Part shown: positions 46,843 through 57,428 of the stretch, one piece after another
Layout of the letters: each line of letters opens with the position of its first letter
How positions within the stretch are numbered: the first letter of the stretch is position 1
From: Dillenia suffruticosa
Lineage: Eukaryota > Streptophyta > Magnoliopsida > Dilleniales > Dilleniaceae
Direction of reading: 5' to 3'
DNA: 64,000 bases
Assembly (NCBI GenBank): GCA_033439265.1
Contig: JAVTVX010000011.1
Coordinates: 12,917,090-12,981,089 of the forward strand
Notes under the pieces: generated by a model
Told to the model about the DNA's origin: nothing
Database searches by the model: none
The model's input: only the letters and a program-made list of their open reading frames with translations
Translations under genes and position numbers: made by a program

Positions 46843-47290
46843 TCATTCTCGAATTGATCTCGTTCTCTCACGGTGACCTACCTCTTGACCTCAAGTCTTC
46901 AACCTCTCTATGTAATGAAGATCTGCGAATCATCCATCGCCGCTCACCATCGCTATGCAACATCTCTACTAAGAGGTCAAAGGTAATTTCTCTCTCTCTA
47001 TCTCTCTCTGCTGATTTTGTGAATCTAGGGTTTTTATGATTTTTGTTCTTCTCCTCTTAGGTTTTTCATGATTTGTTCTTCTCTCACGTAGACCTAGCTC
47101 TCGAGTCTTCAACCCTCTCTTCCTCTGTGCAATAGATATATGTGAATCATTCATCGTTGATCACTGTCACCGTCACTGCTATAATATCTTTTATTTTGGT
47201 TGAAGGTAAACTCTCTCTCTTTCTCTCTCTCTCTACTGACTCTATTAATCTAGGCTCTTTGCAATTTTTGTTCTTGATTTTAGGGTTCTT
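46843..47290 (+). repeat. Diverged tandem duplication in the hAT 5' region
   Basis: About 46843-47065 and 47070-47290 share order and wording (GTTCTCTCACGG/TTCTCTCACGT, then CAAGTCTTCAACC/CGAGTCTTCAACC, later a CTCTCT run and AATCTAGG). Both look like untranslated leader with a possible donor (AGGTAATTTC, AAGGTAAACTC) at the same relative position. Duplication of a 5' exon/intron unit of the hAT gene is inferred. Confidence 0.65.
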
Positions 47291-47914
47291 GATTTTTGTT
47301 CTCAATTCTTTTAGGGTTTTTGATTTTTTTTCACAATTTTCTTTTACGTTCATGATTTTGACTTAATTTTGATTCTTAATTCTTTATTCTTCTTTACGAT
47401 ATTTGATTCTAAATTCTTCTCTGCGATTTGAATTATTATTTCTTCTCTGCGATTTTGATTCTTAATCATTTAATTCTTGATTTTGATTCTTAATTCTTCA
47501 AAGCATAAAACTAAGCATTCTCTTTTGCATAATATGATATTGTATTTTGTTTAAGATACTTATTATTGTTGTCATTATGATTCACGAGAAAGATCATTCT
47601 CCATTGGAATTATTTAATTTGCTTTTAATATCCAGTTATATTTACATGGTGCATGTTGCATCTTATATTGTGGTGCTTTAATCAGTCGCTGCCTTTAAAT
47701 TCATTTTTCTTTACTCTTTAAGTTTTAATTTTCATGTTACATGTTGGGTGTAGTCAAGAATTCTTGATTTTGATTCTTAATATCTTAACTCAACTGTTTT
47801 GTTCTTAATTTTTGATTGTCTTAGTTTTTGTTCTTAATAAAAAAATGTATCCATAAAAAAATATAGGTAGTGGTAGGAAGAAAAGGCGAACTAAATCTAA
47901 GATGTAGATCCAAT
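47291..47914 (+). other. hAT 5' non-coding region
   Basis: T-rich DNA with repeated words such as TTGATTCTTAATTCTT, probably an intron or leader of the hAT gene. No coding sequence recognised. The last three bases (ATT, 47912-47914) are the CACTA target site. Confidence 0.5.
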
Positions 47915-48055
47915 TCACTACAAAAAAACACGTTTTTTGAGACGAACTTTAGCGACAAATTTTTTTCGTTTCAATTTTGCGACGAATTTTACGACGAAAA
48001 CTTTTTTTGTCGCTATTTGCAACGAAATTTCCAACGAAAAAAAAGTTGTAGCTAA

Positions 48056-50095
48056 TTTAGCGACGACCGGAAATTCGTCGCTAATTTTGCGACGAATTTA
48101 TGAATTCGTCGCAAAATTTGAAAAAAAAAAATTATTTATATATATTTATTAAATAATTAATTAATTTTGCGACGAATTTAGAAATTCGTCGCTAATTTTG
48201 CGACAAATTTCGGAATTCGTCACAAAATTTGAAAAAAAAATATAAAAAAAAAATATTAATATATATTTATTAAATAATTAATTAATTTTGCGACGAATTC
48301 TAAATTCGTCGATAATTTTGCAACGAATTTTCGAATTCGTCGCAAAATTTGAAAAAAAAATAAAATATTAATATATATTAATTAAATAATTAATTAATTT
48401 TGCGACGAATTTTAAATTCGTCGCTAATTTTGCAACGAATTTTCTAATTCGTCGCAAAATTTGAAAAAAAAAATTATTTATATATATGTATTAAATAATT
48501 AATTAATTTTGCGACGAATTTAGAAATTCGTCGCTAATTTTGCGACAAATTTCGGAATTCGTCGCAAAATTTGAAAAAAAAATAAAATAAAATAAAAAAT
48601 TAATATATATTAATTAAATAATTAATTAATTTTGCGACGAATTCTAAATTCGTCGCTAATTTTCAACGAATTTTCGAATTCATCGCAAAATTTGAAAAAA
48701 AAATAAAATATTAATATATATTAATTAAATAATTAATTAATTTTGCGACGAATTTTAAATTCGTCGCTAATTTTGCAACGAATTTTCGAATTCGTCGCAA
48801 AATTTGAAAAAAAAATAAAATATTAATATATATTAATTAAATAATTAATTAATTTTGCGACGAATTTTATATTCGTCGCTAATTTTGCAACGAATTTTCT
48901 AATTCGTCGCAAAATTTGAAAAAAAAAAAATTATTTATATATATGTATTAAATAATTAATTAATTTTGCGACGAATTTAAAAATTCGTCGCTAATTTTGC
49001 GACAAATTTCGGAATTCGTCGAAAAATTTGAAAAAAAAATAAAAAATAATAAAAAATTAATATATATTAATTAAATAATTAATTAATTTTACGACGAATT
49101 CTAAATTCGTCGCTAATTTTGCAACGAATTTTCGAATTTATCGCAAAATTTGAAAAAAAATAAAATATTAATATATATTAATTAAATAATTAATTAATTT
49201 TGCGACGAATTTTAAATTCGTCGCTAATTTTGCAACGAATTTTCTAATTCGTCGCAAAATTTGAAAAAAAAAATTATTTATATATATTTATTAAATAATT
49301 AATTACTTTTGCGACGAATTTAGAAATTCGTCGCTAATTTTGCGACAAATTTCGGAATTCGTCACAAAATTTGAAAAAAAAATAAAAAAAAAATAAAAAA
49401 TTAATATATATTAATTATATAATTAATTAATTTTGCGACGAATTCTAAATTCATCGTTAATTTTGCAACGAATTTTCGAATTTGTCGCAAAATTTGAAAA
49501 AAAAAAATTATTTAAATATATTTATTAAATAATTAATTAATTTTGAGACGAATTCAAAATTCGTCGCTAAGTTTGCAACCAATTTTCGAATTCGTCGCAA
49601 AATTTGAAAAAAAAAATTAAAAAAAAAATAAAATATTAATATATATTAATTAAATTATTAATTAATTTTGCGACGAATTTTAAATTCGTCGCTAATTTTG
49701 CAACGAATTTTCTAATTCGTCGCAAAATTTCAAAAAAAAAATTATTTATATATATTTATTAAATAATTAATTAATTTTGTGACGAATTTAGAAATTCGTC
49801 GCTAATTTTGCGACAAATTTCGGAATTCGTCGAAAATTTTGAAAAAAAATAAAAAAAAATAAAATATTAATATATATTAATTAAATAATTAATTAATTTT
49901 GCGACGAATTCTAAATTCGTCGCTAATTTTGCAACGAATTTTCGAATTCATCGCAAAATTTGAAAAAAAAAATTATTTATATATATTTATTAAATAATTA
50001 ATTAATTTTGCAACGAATTCTAAATTCGTCGCTAATTTTGCAACGAATTTTCAAATTCGTCGCAAAATTTGAAGAAAATAAAATATTAATATATA
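48056..50095. repeat. Tandem array of about 115-bp self-complementary units (higher-order repeat)
   Basis: About 17 units. Each starts near AATTAATTTTGCGACGAATT, continues with AATTCGTCGCTAATTTTG, a second inverted pair (AACGAATTTTCGAATTCGT or ACAAATTTCGGAATTCGT), then CGCAAAATTTG, an A-run and an AT-rich spacer. Starts fall near 48158, 48281, 48394, 48502, 48623, 48736, 48850, 48958, 49084, 49192, 49302, 49424, 49537, 49661, 49769, 49891 and 49999. Three sequence types recur mostly in the order 1-2-3. The block is dense in inverted repeats. Confidence 0.95.
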
Positions 50096-50536
50096 TTTTT
50101 TATTTTTTATTTTAATATAATTATCACATTTATTATTTTTAATTAATATCTTATATTTTATTTTTATTTTATCTTTTTTAAAAATAGTATTATTATTTTT
50201 TTATATCTTTTATTATTTTATTTTAAACTAATATTTTATTATTTTATAATAAATTGTTATTTTATATTATTTTATTATTATTAGAAATTTGTGAAGAAAG
50301 ATAATAATTAGAAAAAAAACTTATAACAGATACTAACATTTAGCTTGATGGTTACAGGGTCTTAAACGTTTACAGAAGTGCAAGGGTTCGAACCATGGTG
50401 GGAGCAAAATGTAGACATTTTCAAGAATTAAGTGAGGGAGGGCTTGTGGGCGCCGGCTCGGGCGAACATGCGGGCGGATACTGGCTCGGGTGGGCGGGCG
50501 GGTGGGGTTCAGTCGGGAGCGCATTTTTTTTTTCAT
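50096..50536. other. Spacer in the array: AT-rich stretch, tRNA-like words, GC-rich patch
   Basis: 50096-50330 is almost pure A/T. 50340-50400 has TAGCTTGATGGTTACAGGG followed about 40 bp later by GGTTCGAACC, which resemble Pol III boxes A and B. 50440-50525 is GC-rich with repeated CGGGCG/GCTCGGG words. No protein is supported. Confidence 0.5.
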
Positions 50537-51060
50537 TGCTAATTTAGCGACGGATTTAGCGACGAATTTATATCCGTCGATAAATTTGAAAAATAATTAA
50601 ATAAAATAAAATATTAATATATATTTATTAAATAATTAATTAATTTTGCGACGAATTCCGGAATTCGTCGCTAAATTTGCGACGAATTCCGGAATTCGTC
50701 GCAAAATTTGAAAAATAATAAAATAAAATAAAATAAAATATTAATATATATTTATTAAAAAATTAATTAATTTTGCGACGAATTCCGAAAGTCGTCGCAA
50801 AATTAGCGACGAATTCCGAAATTCGTTGCTAAATTTGAAAAATAATTAAATAAAATAAAATATTAATATATATTTAGTAATTAATTAATTAATTTTGTGA
50901 CGAATTTTGGAATTCGTCGCTAAAGTTGCGACGAATTTAGCGACAAAAAATTATTCGTCGCTAAATTTAGCGACGAATTTCTAATTTTTCGTCGCTAAAT
51001 TTTTGCGACGCGTTATTAGCCACGAAAAATTTTTCGTCGCTAATTTTGTCTCTAACGTTT
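50537..51060. repeat. Second, smaller array of the same unit family
   Basis: About four more units with the same GCGACGAATTCCGGAATTCG-type inverted pairs. Several here are near-perfect palindromes (GAATTCCGGAATTC). The spacers match those of the main array. The unit phase continues to the right end of the CACTA element. Confidence 0.9.
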
Positions 51061-51129
51061 TAGCAACGAATTTTTATTAAATTTTTGTCGCTAAATTTGT
51101 GGCTAAAAGCTGGTTTTTTTGTAGTAATT

Positions 51130-53291
51130 GTATTCTCGGCTATACCCATTATTGTATCAACTGGTATTACTATGCCTGTTGATCAAGGAAGACATAATAT
51201 GCAAATTACATATCAAAGTACCGATGATACTTCCATTCTGATAGAGATAAAAATTGAACAATGGACCAAAGAAATGGAGCAAAAAGTACATGGTGGTGAC
51301 GAAGAAGAAGCATATAATAATGATGGTAAAGAAAAAGCAGATGGTAGTAAAATGTTAACTCTACGTACAATTGAATCAATAAAAGATGATCCGTTTGGGG
51401 AGTAGCAAAGAGAAAAAAAATCTTGTGTTTGGGAACACATTTCTCCTATTAGCCTTGTAAATGATGTTGAAAAGATAAAGTGTAACCATTGTGATTTGAA
51501 ACTAAAAGTCCACAAAACTAGATCAATAAGCACCTATATCAGACATCACAAAAAATGTCGACAGTTTTTAGGGAAGATGACAAGTATACAATCTACCCTT
51601 ATCAACTTTCAATCAATTAGAGTTGTCTCATCAACTTGTTTCTGTCAAATTTGATATGCGGAGAATGAGAGAGACAACTATACATTGAATTATGATGCAT
51701 AAGTATCTATTTACCATTATGGAAAATGAGGGGTTTAATATAATGCAAAGGCGTGGAGTACTAAAATGGAAGCCAATATCAAGGCAAACAAAAAAAAAAT
51801 GATTGCAAGCTGATTTAGGAGACTGAAAAGAAAAGGTTAAAGAATGTACTTGTAAATGTTGTAAAGATCAGCTTGACAACAGATCTTTGGAAGTCAAAGA
51901 TCTAAAAAAGGGGTACATGGTTGTCACGGACCATTAGATTGATGTTGATTGAAAACTACAAAAGAGGAAACTAAACTTTGTCAATATTCCACCACCACGT
52001 ACAGGTAGAGAAACTGCAACTATTTTGTTCAAATATGTTAAGGAATAGAAAATTAAAAATAAGGTATATATCGTATCGGTTGACATTACCTCTAGAAATG
52101 ACTTGGCTATAGTTATTATGAAAGAATACTTCTCTATTTATGGCAAGTTGATTTGTGGTGAAAAGATTTTTCATGTACGATGTCGTGCACATATTTTGAA
52201 TCTATTAGTTCAAAATGTGTTTAAGGAGATTTGTGATATTATTGACAAAATAAGAGATATGGTTGATTATATCAACTGCTCAGAGTCTAGGGCAATGATG
52301 TTCTGTGAATGTGCAGCTGAAAGAAATATGGTTGGTTTTGAAAAAAAATTGATTAATGATTATAAAATCTGTTGGAACTCAACATTTGATATGTTGAGAT
52401 GCATTTATAATTTTTGTGTTGTTTTTTCTCATTTTAAAGAATATTCCAGATATATTTATTGTCCAACGGTGGAAGATTGTGAGAAAATTGACAAGGTTTG
52501 TAAGGTGTTTGAGTATTTTAAGTTTGCTACATTGCTTATTTCTGGAACTGACTATCCGATCGCAAATTTGTTTCTCAAGGAAGTGATTTCCATAAAAAAG
52601 ATACCAAATAAAAAAGTTTATAATTCAGATGATTTTATTGCAAGAATGATCGGAAAATAAAAATTAAATTTGATAAATACTAGGGAAAGTTAATTTATTT
52701 ATGGCAATAGCTATTGTGTTAGACTCTACAAAAAAATTAATTTCAGTTGAGTATTATTATGAACTCATAGTTAGAGAGAATGTAACTAAGCAATATGTTA
52801 GTGAGGTGAGAATTGTTTTATATAAACTATATGATGAATATGCTTCATCTGAATCCTTGTACGGTAAAGATCCAACTACATCATTCCGTATGAGTTATTC
52901 TTCTCAGAGGTCAGAATTTCCACGTGATGCTAATACTGGACTTGAGGATTTTATTAAGAGAAGATTTGGTACACATTCTCAAATCAATAAATTAGATGAT
53001 TATTTGGCAAAACCTTTTAAAACAAAATTGGATAAGGATGAGAGTTTGAAGTCATGTAAGGTTAATAAGATCATTTATAAAGTTTTATCTCAAATGACTC
53101 GAGAAATATTAGCCATTTCTCTTAACACTATAGTATCGAAGGCTACAATTAGTGTAAGAATGTGGGTAATAGACACATATCGTTGTTCTTTGACTCCAAA
53201 AATAGTTCAGGTACTCATGTGTGAAGGAGATTGGCTGTCAAAATTTTATGAGGTTAAAAATAAGACAAAAGTAAATATTAATGCATATTAA
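51130..53291 (+). pseudogene. hAT transposase with BED zinc finger and C-terminal dimerisation domain
   Basis: An acidic N-terminal part lies at 51130-51402. It ends at an in-frame TAG (51403-51405), after which the same frame continues into a BED-type finger (C-N-H-C at about 51481 and T-Y-I-R-H-H-K-K-C ending near 51555). 51560-52100 is riddled with stops. 52103-52660 holds hAT core text (H-V-R-C-R-A-H-I-L-N-L-L-V-Q and W-N-S-T-F-D-M-L). In another frame, 52701-53291 holds the dimerisation domain (VLSQMTREILAISLNTIVSK, SLTPKIVQVLMCEGDWL), typical of Ac/Tam3/RICESLEEPER-like proteins. At least two frameshifts and many stops show it is dead. The CACTA element sits directly upstream, at or just inside the start of the coding region. 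Confidence 0.9.
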
Positions 53292-54255
53292 TATATTTCA
53301 TTGTGTTAAATTTCATATATATTAATATATATTGATTTTTGTTATATACAAAAAGACATCATTATAGTGAAGGAAGTTCTGTTGGTATGTCTGACAAAAA
53401 GTAAATATATAAGTATGTTACAAATAATTAATCGACTTTATTCTCTTATTTTTGTTGTTAGCATAACTTTATTTTCATAACACTTGTGATTTGTGTAAAT
53501 TGAGTTGTTAAGTGATAGAGGATGTTGCTAAAGCATATTGCTGAATTGTTGTTTACTTAACATAGATTGATTTCCTAGGTGTTACTGTTGGGAAACTTGA
53601 GTGTTGGAGAATGTTGTTGGCTTGTTGTTGGAGGATGTTATTTTTAGACTTAAGTTGAGCACCTTTATTTATATGACATCATATTGCTGTTAAGATTTAG
53701 TATAATTTTATTTTGAAATGATTGTTATAAATGTAATATATAACTAATTATAATTCGTGTGATTATAAACTTATGTAGTTGGATTTTATTCAATAGTTGT
53801 TATGGATTTTATTTAATACTTATGTGGTTGTAAACTGGATTGTGATTGAATTCAATTAAAATTTTCAATGAAAGCATATTTGGATTTGGAATGTCCAAAG
53901 GTGAAATTTTATCAATTTTGAAATTATGAACCTAATTTTGATCTAAGCAAAATTCTATCAATTTTGAAACTGGAAACTTAAATTTGATCTCGAGATCGGG
54001 TATGATCTCGGGTTCGAGGTCGCGCTCGGGTATGATCTCGGGTTCGAGCTTGAGTTCGAACTCCAATTTCACAAGGTCCAATGTCGTGATACTCGAGCTC
54101 AAACTATTCGATGATACTGAGTCAAGCTCGAGCTCTAGAAATGTAAACTCGACAAGCTCAAGATTGAGCTCAAGTTCAGGCTTAACCTAAAAACGCTCGA
54201 GTCAAGCTCGGGTATTGACATTACCCGACTCGACTCAAGTATCATAATATCTCTA
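53292..54255 (+). other. hAT 3' region and subterminal repeats
   Basis: AT-rich 3' flank, then from about 53985 a cluster of CTCGGG/CTCGAG/GAGCTC words in both orientations (such as GGTATGATCTCGGGTTCGAG twice). Subterminal motif clusters of this sort are where hAT transposases bind. It ends with the terminal inverted repeat. Confidence 0.7.
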
Positions 54256-54263
54256 ATACAAAC

Positions 54264-54541
54264 TAGGATATGTATGTAAAAGAAGATGTATAAAATCAAA
54301 CTAATTAAGTATTTTTTGAAATATATGATATGTCAATATATTGTGACATTTTGGATAATATAACTTGACATTTACAAAAAGATGTTAATAATAGTAAAAA
54401 TTGTCTAATATAATGGCGTCATATGATGTTATGTATATTTTTTGAAAAATATTTATTTTCCATATATTAACACACATGTTAATTATGTATAACATTAAAT
54501 GTTTTATGGACATCCAATCAAATTTTTTAGAATTTATTACA
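54264..54541 (-). repeat. Copia-2 5' LTR, second fragment
   Basis: Continues the LTR broken at 46615 and matches the later part of 41830-42218. It ends TTACA. The preceding bases 54256-54263 are the right copy of the hAT target duplication. Confidence 0.85.
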
Positions 54542-56929
54542 AAATAATAATAATAATAATAAATTATATTATTATTACTATTACTATTATAGTATTCTTA
54601 ATCTCAAGTTTTATTTATCAATGCCTAATGTTTTATCAATTTATTTTGTTAAGAAATATTAATGAGTTATTTATTAGAGTAAATTTTAGATTTTTACCTA
54701 CACTCAATACCTTGTAGGCTAATTTACGATGAGAATAAATAAATAGAAAAAGAAATAGAATTCTAATATTAAATATTAAAAAGTTTTGGAATAAGATAGA
54801 ATTCAATTTAAAATCAAACATAAATATATAATTAAATTTGGTTTAATGTCAATCTAATTTGTCAATAAACTATCTTGTTTCGGTATGATTCTAAATAGAA
54901 AATCTGTATCATATAATTATCAAAATTATAAATAACTTTTGTATTTTAGATCCTATTTATAAATAATTTCTTGTTTTCATAGCAATTAATTAGTCTCCTA
55001 AATTTTTTGAATAAAAGCCAATGAACTTTGCACATGAAAATAGTAAGTATTTCTTCCACTTGCACATGAGATTATATCCTTCTCTCTGAAAAATAAAAAA
55101 AAAATCTAGAAAGAAAAGAAATTAGCGAGAGAGATGAAAAATATTATTTCAGAATTATATATAAAATTCTTGTTAAGATTTCAGATAAGACACTAAAAGC
55201 TATTGAAAATTATTATAAAAAAGAAGCAAATTTTGAAACATAAAATCTGATAAAAAATGTTACTTACTATTAGAAATTTCATAAACTTTTGCCAAAAAAA
55301 AAAAGGAAAAGGAGAAAATAAATTAATTAATTACATAATATTGAGGTTGGATTAAAATTCTTTTTAAAAATCAAGAAAAAGACCAAAAACATATCTTGCT
55401 TAAACATCTATTAACACCTATCACAAACGTTCCGTGAGATAATTAATTATCACAAAACTTTAAAGATTATTTTAAATTAAGTTTAATTTTTTTATTTTTA
55501 CTTAGAGAATTCTTAAAAATTATAAAAATATACATATTCACGACAATTCAAATACTAAATAATAAGAAAAAAATGTTTGAATAAAAACTTTTTATCACTT
55601 TGATGTACCTATAAGAATAATTAAGTTTATATTTTAATTTTAAATTGTAATAGTATTTAAAAATTTTTTTGTTAATTCTTTCATTTTTAACACATTAAAA
55701 GTTAAATAAATAATTAAAACGTTTGAGATGTATTTTCTTTTGAAAAAAAAAAATACATTAGATGGCGTTATATTAAAATAAGGACACGTGGCAGGCGCGT
55801 GGGTGTGGATGAGAAAGAATCTGGTGGAAATTATGAATCTATTTTTGGGAGTACGTGTGCGGCCGAAGAACACCAAGGCAAATGTGTGGATTCACCTCAC
55901 TCGCAAACATAGGATATTTATGGAAATATATTAATTGAAAATATTTACAAACTATTTTTTAAGTGGAGTTTTTTTTTTTATTTAAAATAGAAAAATTATG
56001 AGTCAAGAATTATATAATAAAAGTAATTTTTTTAGTATTTATATTAAATATTATTAAAATTTAGATTATTCATTTGAAGAAAACCACCGAATATATTAAT
56101 AGACAGATTATGTCAATTTATACTTTTTTAATCGAAAATTTAGAGTTATCAAAGTAACAAAATGAAAATTTAATAGAGAGATTGGAAAAAGAAATAAAGA
56201 GAGAAAAAGGTGTCTCCAAAGTAATATTTTCAAGAAAATCATTTCAAATTTAAAATAAAATTTAAGAAACAAAATTAAAAAAATTGTTGGTGACATTATA
56301 AGTCGAAGCAAACAATCTACTTAGTGTGTTTGTTTAATCGTGTAATCATTACTTAATAATTTATTATTACCTATTTAATTAATTTTAAATTCAATTTTTG
56401 TATAAAATAAAAATAGTTATCGGAAAAGCTTTTACTGTTTTTAGAGTCGAATCAGATTTAAATTGAATTTAGTTGAATGTTTAGTCGGTGCCCGGGGAAT
56501 TTTTTTATTATTCTTTTTTTTTTATTAAGAGTGCCCAGTGATTCGAAGAGATAAGGAAAGGGACGAAAACAAAAATGGCCACGGTTTTTGAGAACCCACA
56601 CTGCTGTTGGCGCGCCGGTGGGCCTCTCTTAGTTCATTGTAAAGTCTCCTTTTGTCGACAAGCAGCCATCCTCATGGGGGCTGTGAGTGTTAAAAAAGAG
56701 GTGTGTGTCGTAATATAGCATCAACTCTTTCTCCCCCCTGCAAAGGTCGTGAATGATTCCTCTACTGAAGCAAAAGCCTTCTTTTTGTTTTTTTACACGA
56801 TGTTGGAGAGGGGAGGAGATGAAGCCGCTAGCAAACTATCTCCACCTTGAAAGAACCCTCCTTGGTAGAATTCAATCGCATTCTTCCAAGCATTTATTTT
56901 TCTATATATTTTCTACACTCTTGAGACCT
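54542..56929. other. Intergenic, very AT-rich
   Basis: No coding region recognised. A short ATA/ATT microsatellite lies at 54543-54595. A CACGTG G-box inside ACACGTGGC is at 55784-55792. About 56530-56880 is less AT-rich and contains GGCGCGCC, but no open frame with family resemblance. Confidence 0.5.
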
Positions 56930-57428
56930 TGAGAGATTCTGAGACTGTGATACAAATTTGGTACCCGAAGGATTGTGAGAAAATTTTCAACCATCTCAAC
57001 TTATTTGTAAGGACCCTGTAATAAAAAAATTCTTCATAAAAACAGGAGTTCTGGGGGCACCTTAATCTTCCAGATTTTTCCTTCTTTTTTTTCCCCCTAA
57101 TGGGGGAAGGTCTGGAGCTCATTTATCTCATGGCTTAACTTGTCATATGACTTCTTGAAATTGAAATTTCCATCCTAGATTTTCCCCCAACCTTAGAAGG
57201 TCTTCACTGCCATTCCAAATATCCACAATATAGCAACAATCTTTTGATAACTATGCTCTGGAAGCTAGAGCTTAGGCAAACATAAATCCTAATTCTCATT
57301 GGTTTAGCTACAAAAATTAATTTAACCTCTTCTAAGACTTCCACCTTCACTTCACAAAACAGCAGATGATGGTCCCAGATCCACACATTAAACCAGAACC
57401 TAACATTGCGCCCGTTGCTCCACTTCAC
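56930..57428 (-). pseudogene. LINE-like (non-LTR) reverse transcriptase C-terminal remnant
   Basis: On the minus strand, 57428-57204 has KWSNGRNVRFWFNVWIWDHH, matching the W-R-x-G-N-G-x-x-V-x-F-W-x-D-x-W block that follows the RT domain of plant LINE elements. Further on, in another frame, come D-G-N-F-N-F-K-K-S-Y and then I-W-K-I-K-V-P-P-E-L-L-F-L, matching the zf-RVT segment (D-G-x-F-S-V-K-S-A-Y ... I-W-K-x-K-V-P-P-K). Stops and frame changes show it is a fragment. No RT core was recognised to the right, so it is probably truncated. Confidence 0.55.

Larger units (their letters stand above)
47915..51126. mobile_element. Non-autonomous CACTA-type element carrying a satellite-like array
   Basis: Starts CACTACAAAAAAAC and ends TTTTTTTGTAGTA, i.e. 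an inverted repeat of about 12 bp with the last base of the right end changed (TAGTG to TAGTA). It is flanked by ATT at 47912-47914 and 51127-51129, the 3-bp duplication typical of CACTA (En/Spm) elements. No transposase gene was found inside; almost all of the 3.2 kb is repeated GCGACGAA/TTCGTCGC units, the kind of motif CACTA elements carry subterminally for transposase binding. Movement would need enzyme from another copy. Confidence 0.88.
46616..54255 (+). mobile_element. hAT DNA transposon inserted in the Copia-2 LTR
   Basis: 7640 bp with short imperfect terminal inverted repeats: the left end is TAGGGGTGTTATGATATTCG, and the right end read on the minus strand is TAGAGATATTATGATACTTG. 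It is flanked by an 8-bp duplication with one mismatch, and it interrupts LTR text that continues on both sides. It encodes a broken hAT transposase on the + strand. Both subterminal regions hold CTCGAG/CGGGT-like words repeated in both orientations. It is itself interrupted by the CACTA-like element at 47915-51126, so the original hAT was about 4.4 kb. Confidence 0.92.
41830..54541 (-). mobile_element. Copia-2: decayed Ty1/copia retrotransposon, its 5' LTR split by a hAT transposon
   Basis: On the minus strand the order is LTR, gag, protease/pre-integrase, integrase, RT, LTR. The left LTR (41830-42218) starts TGTTATAAAATTC and ends TAACA. The right LTR starts TGTTTTAAAATTT at 46470, breaks at 46615, and continues after the hAT insertion at 54264, ending TTACA at 54541. 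Matching text runs through both (for example TTTATACA before the break, and ATTAACACACAT and ATTTTATGGA/GTTTTATGGA after it). The coding domains are recognisable only as stop-ridden remnants that have become very AT-rich. Without the hAT insert the element would be about 5.1 kb. No matching 5-bp target duplication was found. Confidence 0.9.

Noticed and set aside
50333-50536. Minus-strand open frame of 67 codons, Arg/Pro-rich
   Set aside because: It results from the GC-rich patch in the CACTA element. It has no family resemblance and no start context.
48056-51060. Regularly spaced palindromic repeats resembling a CRISPR array
   Set aside because: The context is plant nuclear DNA inside a CACTA transposon. 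The spacers are themselves repeated and AT-rich, and no cas genes are present.
41825-54546. Target-site duplication for Copia-2
   Set aside because: The five bases outside the LTRs (ATTTT left, AAATA right) do not match, so none is claimed.
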